Assembly: GCA_023630585.1 (NCBI GenBank)
Contig: CM042555.1
Coordinates: 8,982,501-9,046,500 of the forward strand
DNA length: 64,000 bases
Direction: 5' to 3'
From: Cranoglanis bouderius
Taxonomy: Eukaryota; Chordata; Actinopteri; Siluriformes; Cranoglanididae
Shown: one piece after another, positions 23,171-34,552 of the stretch
How positions within the stretch are numbered: position 1 is the first letter of the stretch
Layout of the letters: the number at the start of each line of letters is the position of its first letter
Notes under the pieces: model-generated
Database searches by the model: none
Seen by the model: the letters and a program-made list of their open reading frames with translations, nothing else
Told to the model about the DNA's origin: nothing
Position numbers and translations under genes: made by a program

Positions 23171-24845
23171 ATTGGGTAGAAATCGTTAGCAGACTGGAGC
23201 ATAGCATCTATCCCTGGGCTCGCACAGTTTTCTAATATCGTTATGAAACCCTCCTACATTATTTCATCATGAGCGGCTCCCTTATCACCATGATAAATAA
23301 TAGTGACTGGATTTCTCACTGTAATCAAAACCCCTACTGTAATTCTTCAGGAGCTCTCTGCTGCCTCGGTCATCGTTCATATAAAAACAGTGGAATCACG
23401 TCTTGCTCATCAGCCGTGCAACACAACTGAGAAAATCCACATTAAACACAGCGAAACTAACACAGCGCACCATAACTCAGAGCTTTTATGATTGTCATAT
23501 AATGACAGTCACACTCGACTAGAGTTGTGGAATTAAAGGTGGAGGAAATGGCCTGCTCTGTGCTGCTGTATAAATATCATGAAGAAGTGAGCAGCTCCAG
23601 CATTAAATACATCACAGAAGCCTTACCGAGCTCATGTGACATATGCTGTTGGGTAAATCTATAGAAGCCTCTGGAACATTTTTCTTGAGATTCTGTTTCT
23701 GGAAATATCTGGATGATGGATGTGGAGACAGTCAGTAATGAACCAGGAATTCAATCATACGAGTAGCTACACATCTGATAATGTTTCTGGGACACTGTGA
23801 CGAAGGCTCTCGGTTTCTAGTTATAAGAAAATAGAATTATAAAATACGTCTTTTTCTAAGCTTGTATTAGCGTGTGATATTTCTTTGATTTATTGTGTGC
23901 TTTAGCGTATAGTGAAGGAGTCACTGAAATATCACAACAAAGGAGTTTTGAAAATGGCACAGAATTGAACAGAGGTTTACATTCAAGAATTTTCATTAAA
24001 TCATTAAGCTGGCATATGGGGGGAAAATGAGATTGTTTGGGTATTCATGTGGAGGCTGGCAATAATCCAGGCTCACCGCATAGGGTCACGGGGAGGTCAA
24101 AGGGTCGTGTTCTCTACAGTGCGACAATAATCAGTCTGACCTGACAAATTGATTTTGCATTCACTGTAGCAGACCAGGAATGCATTAGAGAGTCTGCTCG
24201 CTTTTGTGCTGGGAGTAAATGGACGATAAAGCATATAGAAACATGCAATTGCTCTCTGGGATAATTAGCTGCTGGTGCTGTGGGTAGGAGGGGTGTACCT
24301 TAGGGGGGAACTGGGCAGAAGGGGCAGGAAACACTTAATGCTGAAGCAGAGAGTGCATTGCGTTGCTTAGAGACTCTCGTCTCCCCTTTACTCCTTCTCC
24401 ATCCTCCATTTTACCACTTCATCGTTGGGTGCGTGCTGTGCTTGGTGTGCCAATGGTCACACATCAGTGCTTTATCTCATCTCAGATGATGGCCGTTGCT
24501 TTGGTTACTAACCTCACACCTCTTAATGCACATACACAAGCACAGATCCTGGCTATCGCCACTACTAACTAACAACACAATTCCAGGTCCAGCCATGCCT
24601 CAACATGCAGAGCTAGACTAATAGATTTCCCTGCATTTTTACCTCACATGACTCTTCCTGCACAGGTAGCTGTCCTACACAAAATGAACGATCTTTGTAG
24701 AGGTGCCCTGACCATAACACGGCTGATTTTCAGCACCAGCCAAGGTGTATATTCCCACAGTATTGTCAAGCGTCTCAACAAATCAAGCCTAACTTATGAT
24801 GTTTTCCATGTGATTTTTATTCCCCTTTGACTGGTCTACTACCAG
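23171..24845. promoter_or_regulatory. Candidate conserved noncoding islands with a DR1-like site
   Basis: A 1.7-kb sober single-copy region. AGGTCAAAGGGTC at 24094-24106 is a close match to a DR1 nuclear-receptor element (RXR/HNF4/COUP-TF class). Nearby are ACAATAATC and AAATTGATTTTGCAT, which resemble SOX and homeodomain or POU cores. No gene-like frame is supported. Function is inferred. Confidence 0.28.
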
Positions 24846-25412
24846 GTGGTAATAGAACGGCGCAGAAAGGCCAGTAGGGGGATGTTTGTGCTTGGAGTGA
24901 TTGATCGACGCAAGCTGCGCTTTTCATTTATATCTCTCCCCCCGTTCCATTGTGAATCGGTTAAGTTTAGGAAAAATGAATCCAAAAAAGCCAGACCAAA
25001 GAGAAATGGCCCCAGATTACAGCTGGGTAAGCTCGTAGATCTAACCTGGGCCCCAGCAGTGGGGGTGTGGGGAGCGTGCTGTCTGCGAGCATTAAGTTAT
25101 CTAAATGAAAATCAATACTATATGTGCCAGCGTTTTACTAGAAAGAAGTGCCCAGAGACCAGGCAGGGTGGGGGAAAGGAGAGAATGAATGGAGGAGAGG
25201 ATGGAGGAATGATCTCACATTTGGGATGTGGCTCCAAGGCAAAGCAGGCTGAGGCCCTAATTGGCCCCCTGTTTGGTCAGAACATGGAATTAAACATGGA
25301 AGATGTCTTATTTTCAAAGCAAATCCTAAGGATTGGCTCAAATCTACACGTGTTGTTTTGTACTTGTTTGGAAAAATATGTGGATTTTTGGTTGGATCCT
25401 CTGTTTAAATGA
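24846..25412 (+). CDS. Longest mixed-composition open frame, unassigned
   Basis: 188 codons from ATG to TGA. Composition is mixed: an Arg/Lys-rich N-terminus, a Gly-rich stretch near residues 105-125 and a hydrophobic C-terminus. I recognise no domain, repeat or signal peptide. No promoter or intron structure is evident. The DNA resembles the candidate noncoding islands around it, so chance within a conserved element is the likelier reading. Confidence 0.12.
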   Translation: MVIERRRKASRGMFVLGVIDRRKLRFSFISLPPFHCESVKFRKNESKKARPKRNGPRLQLGKLVDLTWAPAVGVWGACCLRALSYLNENQYYMCQRFTRKKCPETRQGGGKERMNGGEDGGMISHLGCGSKAKQAEALIGPLFGQNMELNMEDVLFSKQILRIGSNLHVLFCTCLEKYVDFWLDPLFK

Positions 25413-25556
25413 AGTAATGTCATAAGGAAAGGTACAAATGCTAACTCCATCCATGACCCCAATCCCAACCTTTGTAACATTTCATATAAATTAAGTCATA
25501 TGAATAATTACAAATTTGCAAGCATGAGATCATTTCAAATTCATGTAGAGATCATG

Positions 25557-25558
<2 letters not shown>

Positions 25559-25640
<82 letters not shown>
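25559..25640. repeat. (GT)n microsatellite
   Basis: About 41 GT copies with one GC interruption near 25610. Confidence 0.97.
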
Positions 25641-25642
<2 letters not shown>

Positions 25643-25928
25643 GCCCCCCGTGGTCACTGGAGAAATCTCTCTGTGGTTACGCTAGAGCTGTTTCTCACCT
25701 GTCAGCTACCACAGGATCATTTCATTCCTCTCGCAATTAGACACAACCATCCACAGAGGAATGGCGTGGTTACACTACTTTCTCTTCACCATCCTGAACA
25801 CTGGTTTACTTCACACTAATACCTGAACACCCAAACAAATCCATTAGCACACAATTGTGCAATACAATAATTCTGCTGTAGAAACAATAATGGTTGCAAA
25901 AAAAATGACAAAAATGGGTTAAAAATAT

Positions 25929-26480
25929 GCATCACCAAAATGAGTATGAGACACCAAAAGACTCATCACCAAAACGTGTTTAGGATAACAGGGATACTTA
26001 TCACCACAATGTGTATGTGATACAGGAAGACTCCACCAAAATGTGCATGGGATACTAAAAGACTCATTATCAGAAATTTGTATGGGACACTAAAAGACTC
26101 ATCAACCAAATGTGCATGGGATACCAAAAAGATATATCACAATTCACAATCATAATTTGGATGTGTTACAGAGAGAGAGAGATGCCTGTGCATGGGATAC
26201 AGGAAGACTAATCACCAAAATGTACATGGGATAAAGGGGGACTCATCACCAAAATGCACATGGAATACAGGTTGAATCATCACCAAAATGTACATGGGAT
26301 AAAGGGAGACTCATCACCAAAATGTACATGGGATACAGAGGGACTCAACACCAAAATGCACATGGAATACAGGTTGAATCATCACCAAAATGTACATGGA
26401 ATAAAGGATGAATCATCACCAAAATGTACATAGGATACAGGGAGACTCATCACCTAATTGTACATGGGATACAGGGAGAT
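25929..26480. repeat. Minisatellite, 32-34 bp unit, about 15 copies
   Basis: Units share CATCACCAAAATG followed by TACATGGGATA and an AGGGAGACT-type end. The first half is strongly diverged, with one interrupted stretch at 26134-26185 containing a GA run. The second half (from 26200) is nearly regular and shows alternating GTACATGGGATAAAGG and GCACATGGAATACAGG variants, suggesting higher-order duplication. Confidence 0.93.
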
Positions 26481-27605
26481 TTGATTGGCAGACCAGTCAA
26501 ATAAAGGTTTAGAGCTGGAAATTAGCTCCATAATTACAGTCATAATGCAACATAATTACATACAACATGTGAGAAAATATAAATGTAATTAGCCAAACAT
26601 TTTCAGCATATAATCAGGGAAACACTGAAATACTGAATGGGGATATATGTTTTCATTAACATTTCAATTTCGTTAAGTGTGCCACTGATGACCATCACTG
26701 TGGTGTAGGAAAATCTCAAATATTTCTCATATGCTGCAATATATGACACTAGACTCCATTTTTTTCTCTTCATAATTTTTATGTTTATTTAAGATTCCTG
26801 CCATTGTCCACTGCACCTGAAAGGAGTGTGTGGTTTTATAAAGGCTTTTGCTCTAAGAGGCAGCTCAGCCCATGCGTTCAGTTACGATTACGATCCTGCT
26901 GTCTTTATTGCACATTGAATGATTTTTTAATGTCAGTGTTCGGGAGACACACCAATAACCGGATTAATATCTGGGGTAATGCAGATTTGCTGGTTCTGTG
27001 CATTTTGATTGTATGCCAGCGGCTCCTCAATGGAAAATGGCTAATACACCCAGGCACTTGTCACTCGATTATGTGATCTGCATTAACTCTCTGCTCTCTA
27101 TCATCTCCAGATCCCATATCCATTCTCATCAGAATACTCACACACTCAGACAGAGAGCATTTCAGCTTGGCAAAATGCTGCAAAAAAAAGTGCCATTATG
27201 AGGTGCATTTTGAAACAGGCGGTAATGTAAAATCGGCTCATTTAAAGGGCAAGCGATGTTTTGATGGAATTATATTGCAGTGCGCACAAGCCTGTATTCT
27301 TGTCAGACATTATGGATGGACAAGAGGGCAGTGAATAATATTCCAGTGAAAGGACTTCCAGTCAGTTTGCAACTGGAACATTTTAGTGGGAATCAATCCA
27401 TAACAGTGTGGACTATCATGGGAAAGCAAAGAGGTCAGAAGAGACATTGTAGGCAGGAATACAATGATGGAGTCTGATTCACCAGGTTTGCTGTTTAAAA
27501 AAAAAAAGAGGAAATTTCTCCATTGCAGAGGCAGTCAGGCAGAGGACAGGAGCTGGGGCTATACTAATAAATCAGGCCCAAGCCTCCGGTGGCCACTGGT
27601 CACAG
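26481..27605. promoter_or_regulatory. Single-copy region, possible noncoding island at 26800-27470
   Basis: AT-rich to 26790, then sober mixed sequence. A 90-codon frame (26804-27076) has no recognisable domain. No repeat family is seen. A regulatory role is speculative. Confidence 0.18.
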
Positions 27606-27640
27606 GGGGATACCACATAGTGAGAAAGAGAGAGAGAGAT
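27606..27640. repeat. Short GA-rich tract
   Basis: GAGAAAGAGAGAGAGAG, lying just before the long CT tract, so purines and pyrimidines swap strand within 30 bp. Confidence 0.75.
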
Positions 27641-27669
27641 CATGAATGTTGAGGTGTAGAAAGAATGAT

Positions 27670-27674
27670 GCTCT

Positions 27675-27756
<82 letters not shown>

Positions 27757-27776
27757 TCTCTCTCTCTCTCCCCCCC
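27670..27776. repeat. (CT)n microsatellite
   Basis: About 107 bp of pyrimidine with two CC interruptions, ending in C6. The Arg/Glu frames on the minus strand are repeat artefacts. Confidence 0.97.
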
Positions 27777-28002
27777 TCACACACATACGCAACCTATAGG
27801 AGGAAGGCAAATATGTCCACCATAACACCAGCATCTCCAGCACTGTGCCTCCTCATGTTGCCAGACAAATGAGAGCGGCCCTGAACCATCACAGCAGGAA
27901 AAACAAGTCTGAATTGGGGGTCGTGCAAACTGCCCATTATCTGGTTCATAGGAAGGTGATTTGGGAGATGATCTCGAGAGCAAGGAACCTGAACACCCTT
28001 CG

Positions 28003-28003
<1 letters not shown>

Positions 28004-28045
<42 letters not shown>

Positions 28046-28069
28046 ACCACCACCACTAACAACAACAAT
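28004..28069. repeat. (AC)n-(CCA)n-(AAC)n compound microsatellite
   Basis: About 20 AC copies, then ACC and AAC triplets. Confidence 0.94.
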
Positions 28070-28418
28070 TCTAGACAACTCTCTGTAATGTCATGATAAA
28101 TTGGATTAATTTGCTGCTTTTTTGCATTTTATTGTTAAATATTTTAAGTAGTCCCAAAAGAAAAAAAGAAAAGAAAACGAAAGAAAAATCCTGAACGCTG
28201 TTTTTAAATCAGTGCCTGCGGTGTTTGTATTTGCCCTAATGAACAAAATCACCTGAATTATTTATTCCTTAAATTAATTTGGCACAGCATATTCACCTTC
28301 ATTAGGTTATGGATCTGTTAAATGAAGGACATGGATCTATACAAGAGCCGAGCTTGTTTAAAACATCAGACAACAGGAGTTCAGCTGGACTGCATACTAA
28401 GTGATCCCGAGCGTTTTT
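28070..28418. promoter_or_regulatory. Candidate conserved noncoding island
   Basis: Sober single-copy sequence with GGATTAATTTG near 28102 and AAATTAATTTGG near 28272. Flanked by microsatellites on both sides. Inference only. Confidence 0.25.
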
Positions 28419-28440
28419 TGTTGTTGTTGTTGTTGTTGTT
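28419..28440. repeat. (TTG)n microsatellite
   Basis: About seven triplets framed by T runs. Confidence 0.9.
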
Positions 28441-28780
28441 TTTTTGTCGGAAGCCTATTTGAGTTCTGAGAGACAAAAGGTAATGCTCAGTGTAATATTT
28501 AAGAAACATAAAAAGACCTTTCAGATTTTTTAAACATTGTGGAAGTATTCAGTTTTAGAGCGTGTGCTGGATTTCGATATGCGTCGATGTTAGACCCTAT
28601 AGTCAGTGAGATGAGGAACAGAATTGTGTGTAAAGATATTTTTTCTAAGTTCTCCCTGTGCACTTTTGCTGTACTGTAGCTTTCTAGTTCTTTTTTTTCC
28701 CCTCCTGCCGTTTCTGTGTTTCATCTTAAGTGAGTTTATTCAAGTATCGGCATTGTTTTTTTCCCCTCGAAAGCTCAGCA

Positions 28781-28830
28781 GTGAGAGAGAGGGAGAGAGA
28801 GAGAGAGAGAGAGAGAAGGAGAAGAAGAAG
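28781..28830. repeat. (GA)n-(GAA)n tract
   Basis: GA copies with a GG interruption pass into GAAGAAGAAG. Confidence 0.93.
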
Positions 28831-30002
28831 CATTGGCCACATATCCAGGTCTAGCTCCCAGAGCCCAGAGGACGCGTTCCATAATCCCACCGATGATGTG
28901 TACCGGCCACGTGAAGGCAAGCAGCCCCACAAATACCCTCCTAGCTCCGCCATCCATTTTTATTGTATTCGGGCCGCAGTGTTGTATTTCCTGCCTCCTC
29001 TTAGCACCACACACACAGTGCACTCGAAAACAAAAATCCATACTATCGATCGGCCAGTGTCACCACAATTATTCTTTTGAAACAGCCATTGAAAACAAAT
29101 TACATCTGCACTGCGTTTTCATCCGATTGCTCCGGGTGAGCAATGTTCACCCCCCCCCACCTTCCACCCCACCACTCGTCGAGCCCCCTCTCCTTCCTCT
29201 AGCTCCTGCCCCTAGCACTAACAACAGCACTGGGGCAGTTGTGATTAAAGGAGTGTGTGTGTTCAGTCACACCACATGAGAGGGGTTATGGGGGAAAACT
29301 AAAAGAAAGGTACTTAAGAGAAACAAAGGCTTAAATTTGCAACACAGCCACAGCACATGCGTTGTACAATGCTGTAACATTAGAAATGTACTGTGAAGAG
29401 GGGAGAAAGAAGGGGAGAGGAGCGTGGTGCAGGCAAGTGTGTGGTGCTCTTTGTGAGTGTGTGTGTGTTTTCTGTGCAGTAAGGTACTAAAGCAGTAATT
29501 ACCTGGCTGGTTTCCCCTTTCTCTTATTAGAAAATATATCAGTGGTGCATCAACCATCCTGAGAACACTAATGGAATTAGGTCTACAGCACTTTTCTTCT
29601 ATTTTTTTAAAAATAGAAAACCAGGCACATTGGGGGTACTTGTGTATGTTTGCGTGTGTGTGTATGTTTGCGTGTGTGTGTGTCAGAAATGCTTTTAAGC
29701 AGCCTTTTTATTCTGAGAAACACATATTTCCCTCTGATGTAAAAATTGCCTCATGTGCTCTATTTTCCCTTATTTGGCCAAATTAGTTTGCAGTTCCTGA
29801 TCTAAATTGACATTCACTCTTCCACCCAGTAGTGCATTTTTAATCTTTATGTATGTGGCTTGAAGTAAGCTAATTACACATTTGTGTCAGAAAATAATTT
29901 ACAGCACCTGTTGGTTTTAAATCTAGTTCTAATGTTTATCAAAATGCCTTTGCAAGCCCTCGAGCTTTGGTGATGTTTCAGATACGAATAATTATCTGGA
30001 TA
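28831..30002. promoter_or_regulatory. Candidate conserved noncoding island and flanks
   Basis: 28835-29130 is the most sober part, with CACAATTATTCTTTTG near 29062 that looks like a SOX or homeodomain-rich core. A C9 run lies at about 29151-29159. The 148-codon frame at 28833-29279 is proline-rich and has no domain. From 29280 on the sequence is ordinary. Confidence 0.22.
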
Positions 30003-30110
30003 ACAAACAAACAAACAAACAAGCAAGTAAATAAATAAACAAAGAATGAAAGAAAGAAAGAAAGAAAGAAGAAGAAGAAGAAGAAGAAGAAGAAGAAGAA
30101 GAACAACAAC

Positions 30111-30189
<79 letters not shown>
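30003..30189. repeat. Compound microsatellite (AAAC)(AAAG)(AAG)(AAC)(AAT)n
   Basis: Five related A-rich motifs follow one another over 187 bp without unique sequence between them, ending in about 23 AAT copies with one AAC. Confidence 0.96.
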
Positions 30190-30930
30190 TACACAGTTGT
30201 TTACAGATAACCTTAATATATTTATTTATTTATTTATTTTGTTTGTTTGATTTTTGCTTTATTGTTTTTCTTTTTTTTAGTGGATTGCTTCTGGGAGTCT
30301 TAGAAATTACAGAACATTTACAAAACTTAGTAAAAGTTAATAACACTTGCACACTATTACCAGTATAAACTATTACATTAATTAATACATTATTCAAGAA
30401 ATTAGGGTTTGATTAATTGGCACAATTTATTTTACCACATTATTTCATCATTTTAAAACCATTTAGCATTTATAAACCCTGTATGAAGTCAAATTAGCAC
30501 TGGTATTAATTGATTAAATATGAATTAAATAATGAACTCATTCCTGAACTGATATTTGTTCTATACTGTATATGACTAAAACATATCTGCACCAACCAAC
30601 CTGAAATGACCCCTTAATTAATAACTCCTTTGTGATTAATTTGTGGAATTTATAGGTGATGCTGAAAGGGGGATCCTAACATTTTCACACGGTGACCCAG
30701 TTTAGTTAATTATCAATATTTAGTAATGTGTGTTTTAATTGATGATAATTTATGTGGACTTTTAGTCATAGGTGAAATTATGGCATTAGTTAATGGGGTT
30801 GAAACAAACATCAATTAATACATGCATTAATTATTGTGTTAACATTATTAAAGGTGTATTCATTTTAAAATGGCTTGTTAATATTAACTAATGCTGTAAA
30901 TGTGAGGGGAAACTTTATGTAAAATATTTC
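30190..30930. repeat. AT-rich stretch, possible decayed DNA element
   Basis: Many TTAATTAAT and TTAGTTAAT motifs on both strands, with AACTAATGCTG near 30886, recall a common fish repeat built on AACATTAGTTAATGC. A (TTTA)n run lies at 30217-30240. The ends cannot be defined. Confidence 0.35.
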
Positions 30931-30999
30931 CTAAATTAATTAGATATTTATTATAGGTAACCGAGTTTAAAGTAATGCACAGTCCTAAATCTTATTATA

Positions 31000-31530
31000 C
31001 GTTATTCAGATATGAATACAGGATTTAAAGCTTCCTCTTTAGCAGTTCACATTTTCAAGGACTTGGCCCTTTCTGCTCCTCAGCAGCTCGCTGTTTTGGT
31101 TCAGCGTGTTCATGCGGCGGGAGACAGAGCTGAAACGAATGGCGCTCCGCTGCGGCTGATAATTAATCGTGGCTCGCACTGGCCGATCTTGGCACTCGGG
31201 TTGCGGGTTGGAGGCTGAATCCCTTTGTTAAGCTTTGACCACACAAGTCACCACGCCGGCCCACCCTCCCTCCAGCAGCAAGGGAAACGCCAACTTTGGA
31301 GTATTAAGAAAACCAATAGCCTTGTTGACATGAACATGGGAGCCTAACCCCCGCAGCCTCCTCGTATGAGGCATTGATTTTTCTGTCTGGGTGCTGCACT
31401 AAAGCCATTCATTCACTATGGGCAGCCCGGGCCTGGCCAAATCTACCACCTCCCGCTTCTCTTCTCCCTTCATACCTCTGGGGCTAGGAGCTGAGGATTA
31501 ACACTCCCCACCCCACCCCCCTTCAATCCC
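31000..31530. promoter_or_regulatory. Candidate conserved noncoding island
   Basis: GC-richer single-copy sequence with GATAATTAATCG near 31158 next to a CG-bearing stretch (31110-31210). The 68-codon frame here has no domain. Inference only. Confidence 0.27.

Positions 31531-31562
<32 letters not shown>
31531..31562. repeat. (AC)n microsatellite
   Basis: About 16 AC copies after a C-rich lead. Confidence 0.95.
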
Positions 31563-31563
<1 letters not shown>

Positions 31564-32447
31564 CTACCCAGATGATTGGTGTTGGGCTTGTTTCAGATGG
31601 GCAGAAGGTTAGGGATGAAAAGCGGTTGGGGTGGCTAACATCTCAGGCACTTTGGAATGGACCTGACCTTTGTGACCCTAAGGTCATGAGAGGCTCATTT
31701 TCTCCATGGGAGTAACACAACACTCCCACTCAGTTGTGCTTACTTAGCAAAATGAATTCAATTACAACTTAAAAGCCTTTTTTTTAATCCATCTGAGAGG
31801 CCTTGTGCACTCACTTTTTTTCTTTTTCACTCTGTCAGTCTCTACATCTTTCAGTGGGCTGAGGAATTTTATTTATTTAACACTCCTTTTAGAAAAGTGT
31901 AACCACATCAACCCAGTTAAATCGAGTACAGTACAATATGATATATTATACTGTTATAATAAATGTAAGGAATAAAACATGACAGGATGTGCTGTTATAG
32001 GAGATGAATCAAAGACAGGGTGGTGTGATTCCCAGAGCTAATTACTTCCTATAACAGAACATCCTGAAGTGTTTTATTTCTCTTATACCACAATAATTTG
32101 ACGATGGTTATGCTTTTTAATTTATTGTTAATGAAATGTCACGCTCTTTAACTGTTGCTAAATATCCACGAAACAACTTAGCTCCAAAAAACACACAAAA
32201 ACCTTGCACTCTTACTGAGAAAAAACAGAAAGCGCAAAGTCATCAGTCCTGAAGAACTGACATGATGGAAACTTGCTGACCGTTACAAAGCCTTGACACT
32301 GGAGACACCTTCCATAAATATAAAATAAAGGTCTCCTTACAGAAACCTTCACGATATCAGTGATTATGTTTTCTTTAAATAACAACATGATAACATATTA
32401 GAATAAATTAATATAAACCTGTGGTTTGAATGTCAGAGCTGCTGTTA
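31563..32447. other. Single-copy stretch
   Basis: Mixed composition to 31700, AT-rich afterwards. No gene or repeat family is recognised. Confidence 0.4.
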
Positions 32448-32449
32448 TA

Positions 32450-33025
32450 CACTCCCCTTTGAAACTATTGGAACGGCAAGGCCAATTCATTTGTTTGTGC
32501 TATACATCTGTTGCTCAGTACACCAGCAGTTTTTTGTTTTTTTTCAGGACATTCCAGATTGTTGTGCTATGCCCAATGTTTGTTCAATGCCTCTGACTGA
32601 TTTTCCCTCTTTTCTCAGCTTGCTTTTCTCCCATATACAGCTCTCTGATCATGTTGGCTTATCCTTTTTAACAGCAAATGCAGTCTTCACAGGTAAAACT
32701 GAAGGCTAAAACCAAGAATAGATGTTCAGAGCTACAGTATTTATTATTTAAACAATCAGTCCAAGAGGACACACCTGGGTAACAAGAAACATCTGTCAAT
32801 CACATGTTCCAATATTTTTGCTTGCCTACTAATTGGATGGTCTGATACAAAATGTCTTATGTTCTATGTCGTTTAACACATCTACATATAAATACCAGGA
32901 AATAAAAGCTGAAAGTCTAAACTCTCTTCTCATATTCATCGTTTGATCTTAAACCCAAATGTCTTTAGTCTACAGCAAAAAAAAAAAAAAAGGCCTTGCT
33001 GTCCCAATAGTTTCGGAGGGGACTG
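32450..33025 (-). mobile_element. Internally deleted Tc1 element (576 bp)
   Basis: The ends match the element at 3189-4697, and both are bordered by intact TA dinucleotides (32448-32449 and 33026-33027), the Tc1 target duplication. Only about 60 bp of the left repeat remain before the sequence jumps to the 5' part of the transposase (TGTTGCTCAGTACACCAG). It then runs to the complete right repeat. Deletion of most of the coding region leaves a nonautonomous derivative. Confidence 0.9.
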
Positions 33026-33027
33026 TA

Positions 33028-33390
33028 GAAAAGGAATGAAAATGAACACCTTCTGATTCACCATGAGATTCGAGAATTCGACAATGCTGTAGTATAATTA
33101 TGATATATACAGTATATATTATGATATTTTCCCCAACCAGCATGGTTTTGGAAAGTCCACAACTTCATTCCGCCCTGTTAGAAATGAGCTTCAGATGCAG
33201 ACAGGAAAAACACAGAATATTCACAGATTTCCACTTTGTGCCACAAAGACAGGCTCTGAATTAAATCGCATGAATTGTTAACATTCATCTCTGCTATTCG
33301 AAGCAAAAGCTTCTTGTTTTAATAACAGGGCTGAAGTAGTTAATATCACTAAATAAATAATGCATGGAATTGCTGTAAAAGTCTCTCTCT
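33028..33390. other. AT-rich stretch
   Basis: Contains a near-palindromic TA-rich segment at 33100-33125. Otherwise nothing is seen. Confidence 0.4.
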
Positions 33391-34260
33391 GTTTTTCTCG
33401 CCAGCTCAAATGGCACATGGCGTACGGCAGCGCCGGGTTTGCCAGCATTAAAGAGATTTGGAGTGAGCGGCGTGCACTAGGGCCCTAGGCCACCCATTTG
33501 AATACTAATCTCCTTTCAATCATATCAAATGCATCCAATTCATTTATTCAAATCAAAGGGCCATAAACTCACACTTATCTTGTATGAAAATATTGCCTGT
33601 GTCTTTTTTCCCTCAGTCATTTGAATTTCTGTGCTGCTCGCCTTTTTGAAATTTCACACAGTTGAACTCCGCTATGGAAGACGGTCAGCATTACCAAGCG
33701 CATCAGCCATTGTTTTCCAGATTTCCATGCGTATGCCTTCGTTTTGATTGCAGCAGGGACATTCGACTGAGCCTTAATGTATTCCTCTTGCTGATTAGGT
33801 TCGAAAATGAGAGGTGCAAACTGATGCGCGCGACCTGCGAGCAAACAGACAGAATTCATATGAACAGCGCAATCATTCTTCCGAAGCTTGATTAACCAAG
33901 CTCGCAAAGAGAATTCAAGAAAATGTACATTATTATTTGAACTGTCATACACGGGCAATTGTAATTGACAAGATTTGTATGAGATATGATGCAATAAGAG
34001 AATACTGTATATTAAATAGAAAAAAATACCCCTGCCTTGATTACCAGCAGAACATTAAGGAGAGGCATGATATTAGAACAACACAATTATAGCGCTTTTT
34101 TCCCCGGGACACACTCCTAGGGTTTCTGATGCATTAGCAAGCCTTGGCTAACGAAGAGAAAAAAAATAAGTACAGCAGATTTTCAAAGCACCAGTTGTAC
34201 CCAATATCATTAAAAATTCATTCAACTTCTCCCTCAACATGACAAGTGTTTGGTCGTGGA
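33391..34260. promoter_or_regulatory. Candidate conserved noncoding island
   Basis: A repeat-free stretch with AATCAAAGG (TCF/LEF-like) near 33551, several ATTA cores and a CG-bearing segment near 33822-33832. Open frames on both strands (33617-33994 minus, 33662-33895 plus) overlap each other and lack domains, as expected for noncoding conserved DNA. Confidence 0.28.
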
Positions 34261-34488
34261 GAAGACGCGCCGTGAGCTGAGAAAAGAAGAATCTTGTTTT
34301 TACTTTTTTCCTATCCTCTTTTTATGCTTTTTTGTTAGTTTTTATTTATTTTTGTTCTTTCCCACCCTCTCTTCCACACTCACTGTCTTTGTCCGTTTCT
34401 GTCTACATGTTTTCCATCATTCTCTTTTTCTCTCTCTCCCTTGTTTGCATGTACCTATCTCTATCTCTCTCCCTCAATCTCTTGTCCT

Positions 34489-34491
<3 letters not shown>

Positions 34492-34550
<59 letters not shown>
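34492..34550. repeat. (CT)n microsatellite
   Basis: About 29 CT copies at the end of a 250-bp pyrimidine-rich segment that starts near 34300. Confidence 0.97.

Positions 34551-34552
<2 letters not shown>

Noticed and set aside
29874..30194. 106-codon poly-isoleucine frame
   Set aside because: It is a translation of the AAT/AAC/AAG repeat.
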